Positions 7,655 through 17,707 of a DNA stretch of 64,000 bases are shown here, one piece after another. The position numbers and the translations under genes were made by a program. The notes below the pieces were generated by a model. It was not told the origin of the DNA. It was given only the letters and a program-made list of their open reading frames with translations, and did no database searches. Origin of the DNA: Bradyrhizobium stylosanthis (GTDB taxonomy: Bacteria; Pseudomonadota; Alphaproteobacteria; Rhizobiales; Xanthobacteraceae); NCBI RefSeq assembly GCF_001641335.1, contig NZ_LVEM01000006.1, positions 434,142 through 498,141 of the forward strand, read 5' to 3'. How positions within the stretch are numbered: position 1 is the first letter of the stretch; each line of letters starts with the position of its first letter.

Positions 7655-8485
7655 TCAGTTCAGCCAAAGCCGCGGCAGCGCCGCGCCGGTCCGCGCCAGC
7701 ACGGCCATCATGTCGGCGCGCAAACGCGCCGCATCTTGGGCACAGAACCGCGCCATTGCAAAGCCATTCCATGCGGAGATTCCGACCTCGCCGGAGAAAG
7801 ACTCCGATGCCTCGCGAATGCGCTCCACCAGAGCTTCGTCGCCGGGCACAATCAGAGCCGTGCCGATCGCCGCGCCGCCCTTCGTGACGGCCGATCGCGC
7901 GAGCTTGGCGCCGATGCTGCCATCGAGCCGGACGGTTTCCGCGAACACCAGCTTGCCGCCGCGGCGCAGCCGCCAACGGTCCACGAACTCGCCCTGCTCC
8001 ATCCGCTCGCCCATGGCGGTGCGGCCGAATACGACAATTTCGCAAAGCAGGAGCGAGGCGGCCTCGTCGAGGTCGATGTCGAAGCGGCGATGGACCCGGG
8101 CGCGATCGAACAGGATGGTCTCTTGGGGCAGCCAGGACAGATGCGCGCCCGGACCGGCCGTCAGGGCGATATTGAGCTGCGCCGCCGGCCCCGGCGCGCG
8201 ATAGACCTTTTCGGCGGCCGCCGTGGTCAGCGTCAGTCGCGCGCTGTCCGCCGCCGATATCTCGATATCGAAGCGATCGCCACCGGCGACACCGCCGGCC
8301 GTGTTCACGAACACGCCGGACAGGCCCTGATCTTCCGGCGAGGGAAAGCGGACACGCAGCGAGCCGGATTCATGCAAGGTCCCGCGCCGCGTCACCCCAT
8401 CGCGCGCATGCACGTCGAAGCGCACCGCACCGCGGGCACGGTTCGCCTCGAACAGAGTTGACGTGGCTGATAGCTCGCTGCGCAT
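7655..8485 (-). CDS. ureD: Urease accessory protein UreD
   Basis: UreD (UreH) is the scaffold that docks UreF and UreG onto apo-urease and is needed for nickel insertion. The 276-residue protein contains NTAGGVAGGDRFDIEI near residues 60-76 and TTAAAEKVYRAPG near 91-104, both family hallmarks, and a WLPQETILFDRA segment near 119-130. The stop of urtE lies 33 bp upstream, so there is no room for a separate strong promoter. This is the physical link that joins urea uptake and urease into one unit. Confidence 0.96.
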   Translation of the reverse strand: MRSELSATSTLFEANRARGAVRFDVHARDGVTRRGTLHESGSLRVRFPSPEDQGLSGVFVNTAGGVAGGDRFDIEISAADSARLTLTTAAAEKVYRAPGPAAQLNIALTAGPGAHLSWLPQETILFDRARVHRRFDIDLDEAASLLLCEIVVFGRTAMGERMEQGEFVDRWRLRRGGKLVFAETVRLDGSIGAKLARSAVTKGGAAIGTALIVPGDEALVERIREASESFSGEVGISAWNGFAMARFCAQDAARLRADMMAVLARTGAALPRLWLN

Positions 8486-8518
8486 CCGCCTCCCCAGCCG
8501 GTTGCGGCAAAATGAGGC

Positions 8519-9214
8519 TTACAGCGCCATCTGGCGGCTGATCTCGCCGGGATCGAGATTGGAGCGGTCGCAGGTGAACTTCACCGCGCCGCGATCCATC
8601 ACCGCGAAACTGTCGCCGAGTTCGCAGGCAAAGTCGAGATATTGTTCGACCAGCACGATGGCGATGTTGCCGAGGTTGCGCAGGTAAGAGATGGCGCGGC
8701 CGATGTCCTTGATGATCGAGGGCTGGATGCCCTCGGTCGGCTCGTCGAGCAGGAGCAGCTTTGGCCGCATCACCAGCGCGCGGCCGATCGCGAGCTGCTG
8801 CTGCTGGCCGCCGGAGAGGTCGCCGCCGCGCCGGCCGAGCATGGATTGCAGTACCGGAAACAGCGAGAACACGTCGTCCGGAATGTGCCTGTCCTCGCGC
8901 TTGAGTGGACCGAAACCGGTCTTGAGGTTCTCCTCGACCGTCAGCAGCGGAAAGATCTCGCGGCCCTGCGGCACGAAGCCGATGCCCTTGCGGGCGCGCT
9001 CATAGGGCTTGAGGCCCGTTATGTCGCTGCCGTCGAGCACGATCGCGCCCGAGGAGATCGGGTACTGCCCGACCATGGCGCGCAGCAGCGAGGTCTTGCC
9101 GACGCCGTTGCGACCGAGCACGCAGGTCACCTTGCCGGGCTCGGCCGCGATCGAGACGCCGCGCAGCGCCTGCGCCGCGCCGTAGAACAGGTTGATGTCC
9201 TTGACCTCAAGCAT
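8519..9214 (-). CDS. urtE: Urea ABC transporter ATP-binding protein UrtE
   Basis: One of the two cytoplasmic ATPases of the Urt high-affinity urea importer (HAAT/LivF-like). Visible features are Walker A GRNGVGKTS near residues 34-42, the signature LSGGQQQQLAIGRAL, Walker B LLLLDEPTEGIQPS and the H-loop region. The phrase DEPTEGIQPSIIKDIG is characteristic of UrtE among LivF relatives. At 231 residues it is of normal size. It is 3 bp from urtD, so translational coupling is likely. Confidence 0.95.
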   Translation of the reverse strand: MLEVKDINLFYGAAQALRGVSIAAEPGKVTCVLGRNGVGKTSLLRAMVGQYPISSGAIVLDGSDITGLKPYERARKGIGFVPQGREIFPLLTVEENLKTGFGPLKREDRHIPDDVFSLFPVLQSMLGRRGGDLSGGQQQQLAIGRALVMRPKLLLLDEPTEGIQPSIIKDIGRAISYLRNLGNIAIVLVEQYLDFACELGDSFAVMDRGAVKFTCDRSNLDPGEISRQMAL

Positions 9215-9217
9215 CGC

Positions 9218-9979
9218 TCAGCGTCCCAGATAAACTTCGATGACCCGCTCGTTGGACGAGACCTGGTCGATGGTTCCTTCCGCCAGCACCGTGCCTTCGT
9301 GCAGGCAGGTGACCTTGACGCCGAGCTCGCGCACAAACGTCATGTCGTGCTCGACGACCATCACGGTGTGGGTCTTGTTGATCTCTTTCAGCAGCTCGGC
9401 GGTGAGATGCGTCTCGACGTCGGTCATCCCCGCGACCGGCTCGTCGACGAGGAGCAGCTTCGGGTCCTGGGCCAGCAGCATGCCGATCTCGAGCCATTGC
9501 TTCTGGCCATGGCTGAGGCTGCCGGCGAGGCGATTGCGCGCCTCGGTGAGGCGGATCGTCTCCAGCACCTTGTCGATGCGCTCGGACTCGGCCTTGCTGC
9601 CGCGCCAGAACAGCGTGCCGCGAACCGAATGGTCGACGTTGAGCGCCAGCAGCAGATTGTCCTGCACCGTCTGGCTCTCGAACACCGTCGGCTTCTGGAA
9701 TTTGCGGCCAATGCCGAGCTCGGCGATGCGGGTCTCGTCGAGCCGCGTCAGGTCGGTGACGCCGTCGAACAGCACCGTGCCCTCGTCGGGCTTGGTCTTG
9801 CCGGTGATGATGTCCATCATCGTGGTCTTGCCGGCGCCGTTCGGGCCGATGATGGCGCGCATCTCGCCGGGCTCGAGCGTCAGCGACAGATTGTTGATGG
9901 CGTGGAAGCCGTCGAACGAGACGTGCACGCCGTCCAGGTAGAGCATCGCGGAGGTCGCGCGGGTATCCATGACGTTCAT
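9218..9979 (-). CDS. urtD: Urea ABC transporter ATP-binding protein UrtD
   Basis: The LivG-like ATPase partner of UrtE. The 253-residue protein shows Walker A GPNGAGKTT near 41-49, the UrtD-type signature LSHGQKQWLEIGMLL and Walker B LLLVDEPVAGMTD. The deviation of the usual SGGQ to SHGQ is normal for UrtD. It begins 6 bp after urtC and ends 3 bp before urtE. Confidence 0.95.
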   Translation of the reverse strand: MNVMDTRATSAMLYLDGVHVSFDGFHAINNLSLTLEPGEMRAIIGPNGAGKTTMMDIITGKTKPDEGTVLFDGVTDLTRLDETRIAELGIGRKFQKPTVFESQTVQDNLLLALNVDHSVRGTLFWRGSKAESERIDKVLETIRLTEARNRLAGSLSHGQKQWLEIGMLLAQDPKLLLVDEPVAGMTDVETHLTAELLKEINKTHTVMVVEHDMTFVRELGVKVTCLHEGTVLAEGTIDQVSSNERVIEVYLGR

Positions 9980-9985
9980 GACCGC

Positions 9986-11152
9986 TTACTCCGCCATCTT
10001 CGGTTGGGTGACGCCGTCTTCGGCCGCAGCGCTCGTCGAGGCGGCGGCGCGCTTTTCCTTCGACTGATCCCACCAGGCATTGAAGGTGCCGACGATGCCC
10101 TTCGGCAGCAGCAGCGTCACCAGGATGAACAGCGCACCCAGCATGAACAGCCAGTACGGCGCCAGCATGCCCGAGGTGAAGAAAGTCTTGGCATAGTTGA
10201 CGACGACGGCGCCGAGCGCAGCACCAACCAGCGTGCCGCGGCCGCCGACCGCGACCCAGATCACCGCCTCGATCGAATTGCCGGGCGCGAACTCACTGGG
10301 ATTGATGATGCCGACCTGCGGCACGTAGAGCGCGCCGGCGACGCCGGCCATGCAGGCCGACACCGTGAACACGAACAGCTTGTAGGATTCGACGCGGTAG
10401 CCGAGGAAACGCGTGCGCGATTCCGCGTCACGCACGGCGATCAGCACCTTGCCGAGCTTGGAGGAGACGATGGCACGGCAGATCAGGAAGCCGACAATCA
10501 GCGCCAGGCAGCTCAGCGCGAACAGCGCGGCACGCGTCCCCTCCGCCTGCACGTTGAGGCCGAGGATATCCTTGAAGTCGGTCAAGCCGTTGTTGCCGCC
10601 AAAGCCGAAGTCGTTGCGGAAGAAGGCAAGCAGCAGCGCATAGGTCATCGCCTGCGTGATGATCGACAGGTACACGCCGGTGACGCGGGAGCGGAAGGCG
10701 AGCCAGCCGAAGCAGAAGGCGAGCAGGCCGGGCACGACCAGCACCATCAGCGCCGCGAACCAGAACATGTCGAAACCGTACCAGTACCAGGGCAGCTTCG
10801 AATAGTTCAGGAACACCATGAAGTCGGGCAGGATCGGGTTGCCGTAGACACCGCGCGTGCCGATCTGCCGCATCAGGTACATCCCCATCGCGTAGCCGCC
10901 GAGCGCGAAGAACGCGCCGTGGCCGAGCGAGAGGATGCCGCAATAGCCCCAGATCAGGTCGATCGCGAGCGCCAGGATGGCGTAGCACACATACTTGCCC
11001 CAGAGCGCGACCAGATAGGTCGGCACCTGCAGGACCGAGCCCGCGGGCAGCAGCAGGTTGGACAGCGGGATCAGCACGCCGATCGCGGCGACGACCAGCA
11101 GGAAGATCGTCGCGCCGCGGTCCAGCGATCGCGTCAGCATGTGAGGGGTCAT
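9986..11152 (-). CDS. urtC: Urea ABC transporter permease UrtC
   Basis: An inner-membrane permease of the branched-chain amino acid/urea family (LivM-like), 388 residues with about ten hydrophobic segments. Family landmarks are DLIWGYCGILSLGHGAFFALGGYAMGMYL near residues 65-90, and WVAVGGRGTLVGAALGA in the C-terminal half. The C-terminus is a charged, Ala-rich cytoplasmic tail. The start overlaps the urtB stop by 4 bp, which indicates coupled translation. Confidence 0.95.
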   Translation of the reverse strand: MTPHMLTRSLDRGATIFLLVVAAIGVLIPLSNLLLPAGSVLQVPTYLVALWGKYVCYAILALAIDLIWGYCGILSLGHGAFFALGGYAMGMYLMRQIGTRGVYGNPILPDFMVFLNYSKLPWYWYGFDMFWFAALMVLVVPGLLAFCFGWLAFRSRVTGVYLSIITQAMTYALLLAFFRNDFGFGGNNGLTDFKDILGLNVQAEGTRAALFALSCLALIVGFLICRAIVSSKLGKVLIAVRDAESRTRFLGYRVESYKLFVFTVSACMAGVAGALYVPQVGIINPSEFAPGNSIEAVIWVAVGGRGTLVGAALGAVVVNYAKTFFTSGMLAPYWLFMLGALFILVTLLLPKGIVGTFNAWWDQSKEKRAAASTSAAAEDGVTQPKMAE

Positions 11153-12756
11153 GCTTCCACCGCACGGCCCTTGAGCGCGAACAGGCCGCGCGGCCGCTTT
11201 TGAATGAACAGGATGATGAGGACGAGGATTGCGATTTTGCCGAGCACGGCGCCGGCGACCGGCTCCAGGAACTTGTTCGCAATGCCGAGCGTGAAGGCGC
11301 CGACCAGCGTGCCCCAGAGATTGCCGACCCCGCCAAACACCACAACCATGAAGCTGTCGATGATGTAGCTCTGGCCGAGATTGGGGCTGACATTGTCGAT
11401 CTGCGACAGCGCCACGCCGGCGATGCCGGCAATGCCCGAGCCGAGGCCGAAGGTCAGCGCGTCGACGCGCGAGGTGGCGATGCCCATCGAGGCCGCCATG
11501 CGGCGGTTCTGCGTCACCGCGCGCATCTCGAGACCGAGCGCGGTGTAGCGCAGCATCGCGAGCAGGATCGCGAACACCGCGAGGGTGAAGACGAGGATCC
11601 AGAGCCGGTTGTAGGTGATGGTGATCTGACCGAGCTCGAACGCACCGCTCATCCAGGAGGGGTTGCCGACCTCGCGGTTGGTCGGACCGAACATGGTGCG
11701 CACCGCCTGCTGCAGCACCAGCGACAGGCCCCAGGTCGCCAGCAGCGTCTCCAGCGGGCGGCCGTAGAGGAAGCGGATGATACTGCGCTCGATCAGCACG
11801 CCGATCGCGCCGGCAACGAGGAAGGCGAGCGGCACGGCGATCAGCAGGGAATAGTCGAACAGGCCGGGATAGCGGGTGCGGATCACCTCCTGCACCACGA
11901 ACGTGGTGTAAGCACCGATCATCACCATCTCGCCATGGGCCATGTTGATGACGCCCATCACGCCGAAGGTGATGGCGAGCCCGATCGCGGCGAGCAGCAG
12001 CACCGAGCCGAGCGAGAGACCGTACCAGGCGTTCTGCACCGTGGACCAGACCGCGAGCGAAGACTGGATCGAGCTGATTGCACTGGCTGCAGCCTTGGTC
12101 ACCGAGGCCGGCTGGTCACCCATGCCGGTAAGCAGCGCCATCGCTTCCTGGTCACCGCGCGCCCTGAGGGTGGCGACGGCCTCGAGCTTCTCGACCTCCG
12201 TGGCATCGGACTTGAACAGCAGGATCGCGGCGCGGGCCTCGCCGAGCGCCGTCTTGACCGACTTGTTGGTTTCCTTGGCGAGCGCGGCGTCGACCGGCTC
12301 GAGCGCGGTCTCCTCGTGCGACTTGAACACGGATTGCGCGGCCTGCAGGCGCGTTCCGACGTCCGGCGACTGCAGCGTCAGGCTGCCGAGCGCGGCATCG
12401 ACGCTGCGGCGCAGACGGTTGTTGAGGCGGACCGCGCTCGCACTGTCGGGAACGCTGGCGACGGCCTCGCCGGTCGCGGCATCGATCGACTTGCCGTCGG
12501 CGCCGGTGACGTAAACCTTCTTGCTGTCGGAATCGGCCATGAGGCGGCCGTCCTGGAGCGCGCTGATGATCGGGAAGGCCAGCTTGTTGCCGCTGCTGGC
12601 GACCGCGGCGATCGCCTCTTCCGTGTCGGAAAAATCATCGTTGGCGAATTTAGCGACCGCATCCTCGAACGGGCCGGCGAAGGCCGGCAGTGCAAACGCG
12701 ATCAGGAATAGCGAGAGAACGAACGTGCAGAGACGAGCGGAAAGATTGGTTGGCAC
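11149..12756 (-). CDS. urtB: Urea ABC transporter permease UrtB with N-terminal periplasmic domain
   Basis: The LivH-like permease of the urea importer. The protein is 535 residues, much longer than LivH: residues 1-27 form a signal peptide, residues about 28-225 an Ala-rich, alpha-helical extracytoplasmic region, and the permease begins near residue 228 (LGSVLLLAAIGLAITFGVMG, then VINMAHGEMVMIGAY). This long N-terminal region is the usual state of proteobacterial UrtB. It overlaps urtC by 4 bp and is separated from urtA by an 81-bp gap with a hairpin. Confidence 0.95.
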   Translation of the reverse strand: MPTNLSARLCTFVLSLFLIAFALPAFAGPFEDAVAKFANDDFSDTEEAIAAVASSGNKLAFPIISALQDGRLMADSDSKKVYVTGADGKSIDAATGEAVASVPDSASAVRLNNRLRRSVDAALGSLTLQSPDVGTRLQAAQSVFKSHEETALEPVDAALAKETNKSVKTALGEARAAILLFKSDATEVEKLEAVATLRARGDQEAMALLTGMGDQPASVTKAAASAISSIQSSLAVWSTVQNAWYGLSLGSVLLLAAIGLAITFGVMGVINMAHGEMVMIGAYTTFVVQEVIRTRYPGLFDYSLLIAVPLAFLVAGAIGVLIERSIIRFLYGRPLETLLATWGLSLVLQQAVRTMFGPTNREVGNPSWMSGAFELGQITITYNRLWILVFTLAVFAILLAMLRYTALGLEMRAVTQNRRMAASMGIATSRVDALTFGLGSGIAGIAGVALSQIDNVSPNLGQSYIIDSFMVVVFGGVGNLWGTLVGAFTLGIANKFLEPVAGAVLGKIAILVLIILFIQKRPRGLFALKGRAVEA

Positions 12757-12779
12757 TGTGGATCACCCCGGCAGAAGTG

Positions 12780-12811
12780 GGGAGAAGGCGGCGGAATAGC
12801 CGTCTTCTCCC
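12780..12811 (-). other. Intercistronic stem-loop between urtA and urtB
   Basis: On the minus strand GGGAGAAG-A-CGGC pairs with GCCG-C-CTTCTCCC around an AT-rich loop. There is no T-tract, so it looks like a 3'-stabilising or partial-termination hairpin that would raise urtA mRNA relative to urtB. Such hairpins are common after periplasmic binding-protein genes. The function is inferred from position. Confidence 0.6.
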
Positions 12812-12837
12812 ATCGTGCGATCAATTTCAGATCCGGA

Positions 12838-14160
12838 TCAGGAGCCGGAGCCGAGGCACTTGTTGGTCTTGGTGTTGAAGTTGCCGCACTTCTTGCCGAC
12901 CCAGTCGCCGATCAGGTCCTTGGAGCCGTCGAGCTCCTTCGACCAGGCATCGCCCGCGACGAGGCTCGGGGTCTTCCAGACCACGTCGAACTGGCCGTTG
13001 CCCTTGATCTCGCCGATGAACACCGGCTTGGTGATGTGGTGGTTCGGCAGCATCTTCGAGGTGCCACCGGTCAGGTTCGGCGCCTCGATGCCGGGAAGCG
13101 CGTCGATCACCTTGTCCGGATCGGTCGACTTCACCTTCTCGACGGCCTTCACCCACATGTTGAAGCCGATCACGTGCGCTTCCATCGGGTCGTTGGTCAC
13201 GCGCTTCGGGTTCTTGGTGTAGGTCTGCCAGTCCTTGATGAACTTCTCGTTCGCCGGGTTCTTGATCGACTCGAAGTAGTTCCAGGCGGCGAGATGGCCG
13301 ACCAGCGGCTTGGTGTCGATGCCGGCGAGCTCTTCCTCACCCACCGAGAACGCGACGACCGGAATGTCCTTGGCCTTGATGCCCTGGTTGCCGAGCTCCT
13401 TGTAGAAGGGAACGTTGGCGTCGCCGTTGATGGTCGAGACCACCGCGGTCTTCTTGCCGGCCGAGCCGAACTTCTTGATGTCGGCCACGATCGTCTGCCA
13501 GTCGGAGTGACCGAACGGCGTGTAGTTGATCATGATGTCTTCCTGGGCGACACCCTTCGACTTCAGATAGGCTTCCAGGATCTTGTTGGTGGTGCGGGGA
13601 TAGACGTAGTCGGTGCCCGCGAGCACCCAGCGCTTCACCTTCTCTTCCTTCATCAGGTAGTCGACGGCGGGGATCGCCTGCTGGTTCGGGGCCGCACCCG
13701 TGTAGAACACGTTACGCTCGGATTCCTCACCCTCGTACTGCACGGGGTAGAACAGGATGCTGTTCAGCTCCTTGAACACCGGCAGCACCGACTTGCGCGA
13801 CACCGAGGTCCAGCAGCCGAACACGACCGAGACCTTGTCCTTGGTGATCAGCTCGCGCGCCTTTTCGGCGAACAGCGGCCAGTTCGAGGCGGGGTCGACG
13901 ACGACGGCCTCGAGCTTCTTGCCGTTCACGCCGCCCTTCTTGTTCTGCTCGTCGATCAGGAAGAGGATGGTGTCCTTCAGCGTGGTTTCGCTGATGGCCA
14001 TGGTGCCGGAGAGGGAGTGGAGCACGCCGACCTTGATGGTGTCGTCAGCGGCCTTGGCACCGGAAATGGAAGCCAGACCGAGCATCAGGCCGGCGGTCGC
14101 GGCGAGAACGCCGCGGCGGCTAAATGACGCCGCTATATCGTGAATGGATTTGGTAGGCAT
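12838..14160 (-). CDS. urtA: Urea ABC transporter substrate-binding protein UrtA
   Basis: The periplasmic urea-binding protein of the Urt importer, 440 residues with the ATG at 14160 (MPTKSIHDI). That start has AGGGAGA about 9 nt upstream; the frame is open to 14214. A twin-arginine signal (SRRGVLAATAGL, residues 14-25) is followed by an Ala/Gly stretch ending GAKA. The mature part has the UrtA/FmdD markers VGVLHSLSGTMAISETTLKD and YPVQYEGEESERN. It is the first gene of the urt-ure unit and lies 67 bp downstream of the predicted sigma-54 start site. Confidence 0.96.
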   Translation of the reverse strand: MPTKSIHDIAASFSRRGVLAATAGLMLGLASISGAKAADDTIKVGVLHSLSGTMAISETTLKDTILFLIDEQNKKGGVNGKKLEAVVVDPASNWPLFAEKARELITKDKVSVVFGCWTSVSRKSVLPVFKELNSILFYPVQYEGEESERNVFYTGAAPNQQAIPAVDYLMKEEKVKRWVLAGTDYVYPRTTNKILEAYLKSKGVAQEDIMINYTPFGHSDWQTIVADIKKFGSAGKKTAVVSTINGDANVPFYKELGNQGIKAKDIPVVAFSVGEEELAGIDTKPLVGHLAAWNYFESIKNPANEKFIKDWQTYTKNPKRVTNDPMEAHVIGFNMWVKAVEKVKSTDPDKVIDALPGIEAPNLTGGTSKMLPNHHITKPVFIGEIKGNGQFDVVWKTPSLVAGDAWSKELDGSKDLIGDWVGKKCGNFNTKTNKCLGSGS

Positions 14161-14667
14161 GGATGTATCATCTCCCTGACGCAGACGTGAAAAGACGCTG
14201 CGAAACGGCCCCACGGCCGCCTGCGATTAACGGAATCGCAAGAACCGTGCCATGCCTTGGGCACTTGCCAACTCATTGGTCAGACTAGACAATTTTGTCG
14301 CAATCCAAGTTTCGCCGCAGTTAGACTGCTCAAATCTTGGGCGAATAAAATGTATGCCAATGCGGCAGCCAGTCCATTTTTTGAGCAAAATGGTGCTTCT
14401 GTCTAAAATTCCGGCATAACTATTTCTGCACCGCAACCGCGGTTTCGGACCAAGTTGCCTTGAAAGCGCCCGCTCAATGTTCCATATGAACGGTCGAGAC
14501 CTCTTGCGAATCAAGGGGTCGTAGCGAGCCGCGTGTTCTTAAGCCCTCTCGGGCCTCTGGCTTGCCCCATCAGCTCCCAAGCCATCCGACACCCCAAACA
14601 CGCAGGTGTCTTCTCGACACCCTTTTGCGTACGCCGCGCTGAATGCGCCGGGCGTTGCGCTTTTGAC
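14161..14667. other. Divergent intergenic region urtA / rhlE
   Basis: 507 bp without a convincing gene. The urtA side holds a sigma-54 promoter (14238-14252) and a locally AT-rich stretch (about 14280-14425) with NtrC-like half-sites, for example GGTGCT at 14392 and TGCACC at 14427. Neither half-site is part of a full palindrome. The right-hand 140 bp form a long untranslated leader before the helicase. Small frames here (such as 14227-14514 minus) look non-coding. Confidence 0.6.
14238..14252 (-). promoter_or_regulatory. Sigma-54 (RpoN) promoter for the urt-ure operon
   Basis: The minus strand reads TGGCACGGTTCTTGC: a TGGCACG -24 element, 4 nt, and a TTGC -12 element. This matches the consensus TGGCACGNNNNTTGC completely. 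The predicted start of transcription is near 14227, giving a 67-nt leader to urtA. RpoN control is expected for a nitrogen-scavenging operon under NtrC, which is inference. Confidence 0.88.
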
Positions 14668-16242
<1,575 letters not shown>

Positions 16243-16266
16243 CCGTCCACGACTGGAGACAACCAC

Positions 16267-16554
16267 ATGGCTAAGGAAGAGCTGATCCAGTTCGAAGGAC
16301 TGGTCACCGAAATCCTCCCCGACGCCCGCTACCGCGTGCAGCTCGACGCCGGACACGAGATCGTCGCCTACACCGCCGGCAAGATGAAGAAGAACCGCAT
16401 CAAGACGCTCGCGGGCGACCGCGTGACGGTGGAGATGTCGCCTTACGATCTCGAGAAGGGCCGGCTGATTTTCCGCCACAAGGACGAACGTCCGAGCGGC
16501 GTTGGCGGACCGCCGCGTCCCGGACAGCGCGGCGGCCAGTTCCGTCGCCGCTGA
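16267..16554 (+). CDS. infA: Translation initiation factor IF-1 with C-terminal extension
   Basis: The S1/OB-fold initiation factor that binds the 30S A site. Residues 1-72 match IF-1 (MAKEELIQFEGLVTEILPDA, AGKMKKNRIKTLAGDRVTVE, DLEKGRLIFR). Canonical IF-1 is about 72 residues; this one has 95, with an added Gly/Pro/Arg-rich tail (from about residue 73). It lies 24 bp after the helicase gene and is probably co-transcribed. The extension and the neighbours suggest a second, specialised IF-1 copy rather than the housekeeping one; that is inference, since the rest of the genome is not visible. Confidence 0.93.
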   Translation: MAKEELIQFEGLVTEILPDARYRVQLDAGHEIVAYTAGKMKKNRIKTLAGDRVTVEMSPYDLEKGRLIFRHKDERPSGVGGPPRPGQRGGQFRRR

Positions 16555-16600
16555 TCACTTCGCGCACGCAAGTGCAGAGGTAAAATTCCGACCTGTATGC

Positions 16601-16629
16601 TGATCCGCCATGGACGCCATGGCGGATCA
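16601..16629. repeat. Perfect 13-bp inverted repeat downstream of infA
   Basis: TGATCCGCCATGG and its exact complement flank a 3-bp loop (ACG). The plus-strand hairpin is followed by an A-tract, not a T-tract, so it is not a standard intrinsic terminator. It could be an mRNA 3'-end or leader structure, or a protein site in the long leader of the cold-shock gene. Confidence 0.75.
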
Positions 16630-16821
16630 AAAAATCGTGCACGTCCCGATTGTTTTGAGACCCCATTTCCAATAAAATGAACTAATCGATTTTCGGCCGG
16701 ACGACATTGGCATCCACCGGTACAGCCGGTTCAGACACGCTGACGACCCTTCCAGAAACTCGATCTAACCTGCCTGCGAAAGTGGGCTTCGATACTGCAT
16801 ATCTGAGAAGGAACTACCCCC

Positions 16822-17034
16822 GTGAGCATGGGAACCGTGAAGTGGTTTAACGCGACCAAGGGCTTCGGCTTCATTCAGCCCGACGATGGCGGCCAGGACG
16901 TCTTCGTGCACATCAGCGCCGTCGAGCGCGCCGGTCTCGGCACGCTGCGCGAAGGCCAGAAGATCTCCTACGAGATCGTCGCTGACCGTCGTTCCGGCAA
17001 GTCGGCCGCCGACAACCTTCGTTCCGCCGGCTGA
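16822..17034 (+). CDS. cspA: Cold-shock protein, CspA family
   Basis: A 70-residue single-stranded nucleic-acid-binding protein with both RNP motifs: KGFGFIQ (RNP1) and DVFVHIS (RNP2). It acts as an RNA chaperone. The GTG at 16822 (MSMGTVKWFN) has AAGGA 9 nt upstream and is preferred; the ATG at 16828 is too close. The 267-bp gap before it is long enough for the temperature-sensitive leader typical of csp mRNAs. A strong terminator follows at 17061-17091. Confidence 0.95.
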   Translation: MSMGTVKWFNATKGFGFIQPDDGGQDVFVHISAVERAGLGTLREGQKISYEIVADRRSGKSAADNLRSAG

Positions 17035-17060
17035 GCCAGCGGACGTCGAAATGACAACGG

Positions 17061-17091
17061 AAAAGGCCGTGCGCAATGCACGGCCTTTTTT
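17061..17091 (+). terminator. Intrinsic terminator of the cspA transcript
   Basis: GGCCGTGC-GCAAT-GCACGGCC followed by TTTTTT. An A-tract precedes the stem, so it may also stop convergent transcription from the TadE side. Confidence 0.92.
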
Positions 17092-17114
17092 CATGCTCGA
17101 ACGATGCTGCGCGC

Positions 17115-17693
17115 TCAGTAGGTCGTGCAGGAGGTATCCGGGCTGTAATAGACGCAGGTCGACTGCCGCGGCCTCGTATAGGCCACGTCGCTCAGCGTGA
17201 TCGCGCTCTTGAGCGCGTAGCCCACCGACGGCGTGTAGGTGTAGCTGACCTCGCTGAAGATCAGATAGGTGCCGCCGACCGCCAGCGTCGTGGGAATGGT
17301 GACCGCCGACTTCTGCGTGCGCGGCACCGATCCCTTGCTCCACTGCACATGCGCCTGCAAGGTCGAGGGATCGACATAGAGCTCGGTGATCGTCGCCGAG
17401 ACCGGCGAGGTGGCATAGGGCGTCATGATGCCGGTCGAGGCGGCGAAGAAGTTCGTCATGTCGGTATCGCTGACCGACGTCGACTGCGAGGTGAGATCCG
17501 ACAGCGTCCGCGCCATCAGCGTCACCTTGCGATCGATCGCCACCGCCGACGAGAACTCCACCGTCCCGAAGAACATCACCAGCATCAGCGGCACGACGAC
17601 CGCAAATTCGGTCGCCGCCAGGCCGCGGCCGTCGGCAAGGAATTCATACGCGGACAGACGCATCGCCCGCCGGATCTTCGCAATCGCCTGCAT
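17115..17693 (-). CDS. TadE-like pseudopilin/pilus assembly protein
   Basis: A 192-residue protein with a single N-terminal membrane segment in the TadE-type context GLAATEFAVVVPLMLVMFFGTVEF (about residues 24-47), with the conserved Glu of the ATEFA motif. The remainder is a Ser/Thr-rich extracytoplasmic domain with two Cys pairs near the end (STCVYYSPDTSCTTY). TadE-like minor pseudopilins are processed by the TadV/CpaA peptidase and help build Flp pili. The ATG at 17693 was chosen to begin just before the basic cytoplasmic segment. It lies 14 bp downstream of a second TadE-like gene. Confidence 0.85.
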   Translation of the reverse strand: MQAIAKIRRAMRLSAYEFLADGRGLAATEFAVVVPLMLVMFFGTVEFSSAVAIDRKVTLMARTLSDLTSQSTSVSDTDMTNFFAASTGIMTPYATSPVSATITELYVDPSTLQAHVQWSKGSVPRTQKSAVTIPTTLAVGGTYLIFSEVSYTYTPSVGYALKSAITLSDVAYTRPRQSTCVYYSPDTSCTTY

Positions 17694-17707
17694 CGTTCCA
17701 CCGATCT

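Noticed and set aside
8642..12711. Long plus-strand frames (853 and 503 residues) opposite the urt genes
   Set aside because: They are antisense shadows of urtE-urtB. The minus-strand proteins show full ABC and permease motifs, and the plus-strand products have no domain or RBS.
14381..14443. Complete NtrC enhancer upstream of the sigma-54 promoter
   Set aside because: GGTGCT and TGCACC half-sites exist, but each pairs poorly with its partner half (about 8 of 12 positions), so I list them only as half-sites.
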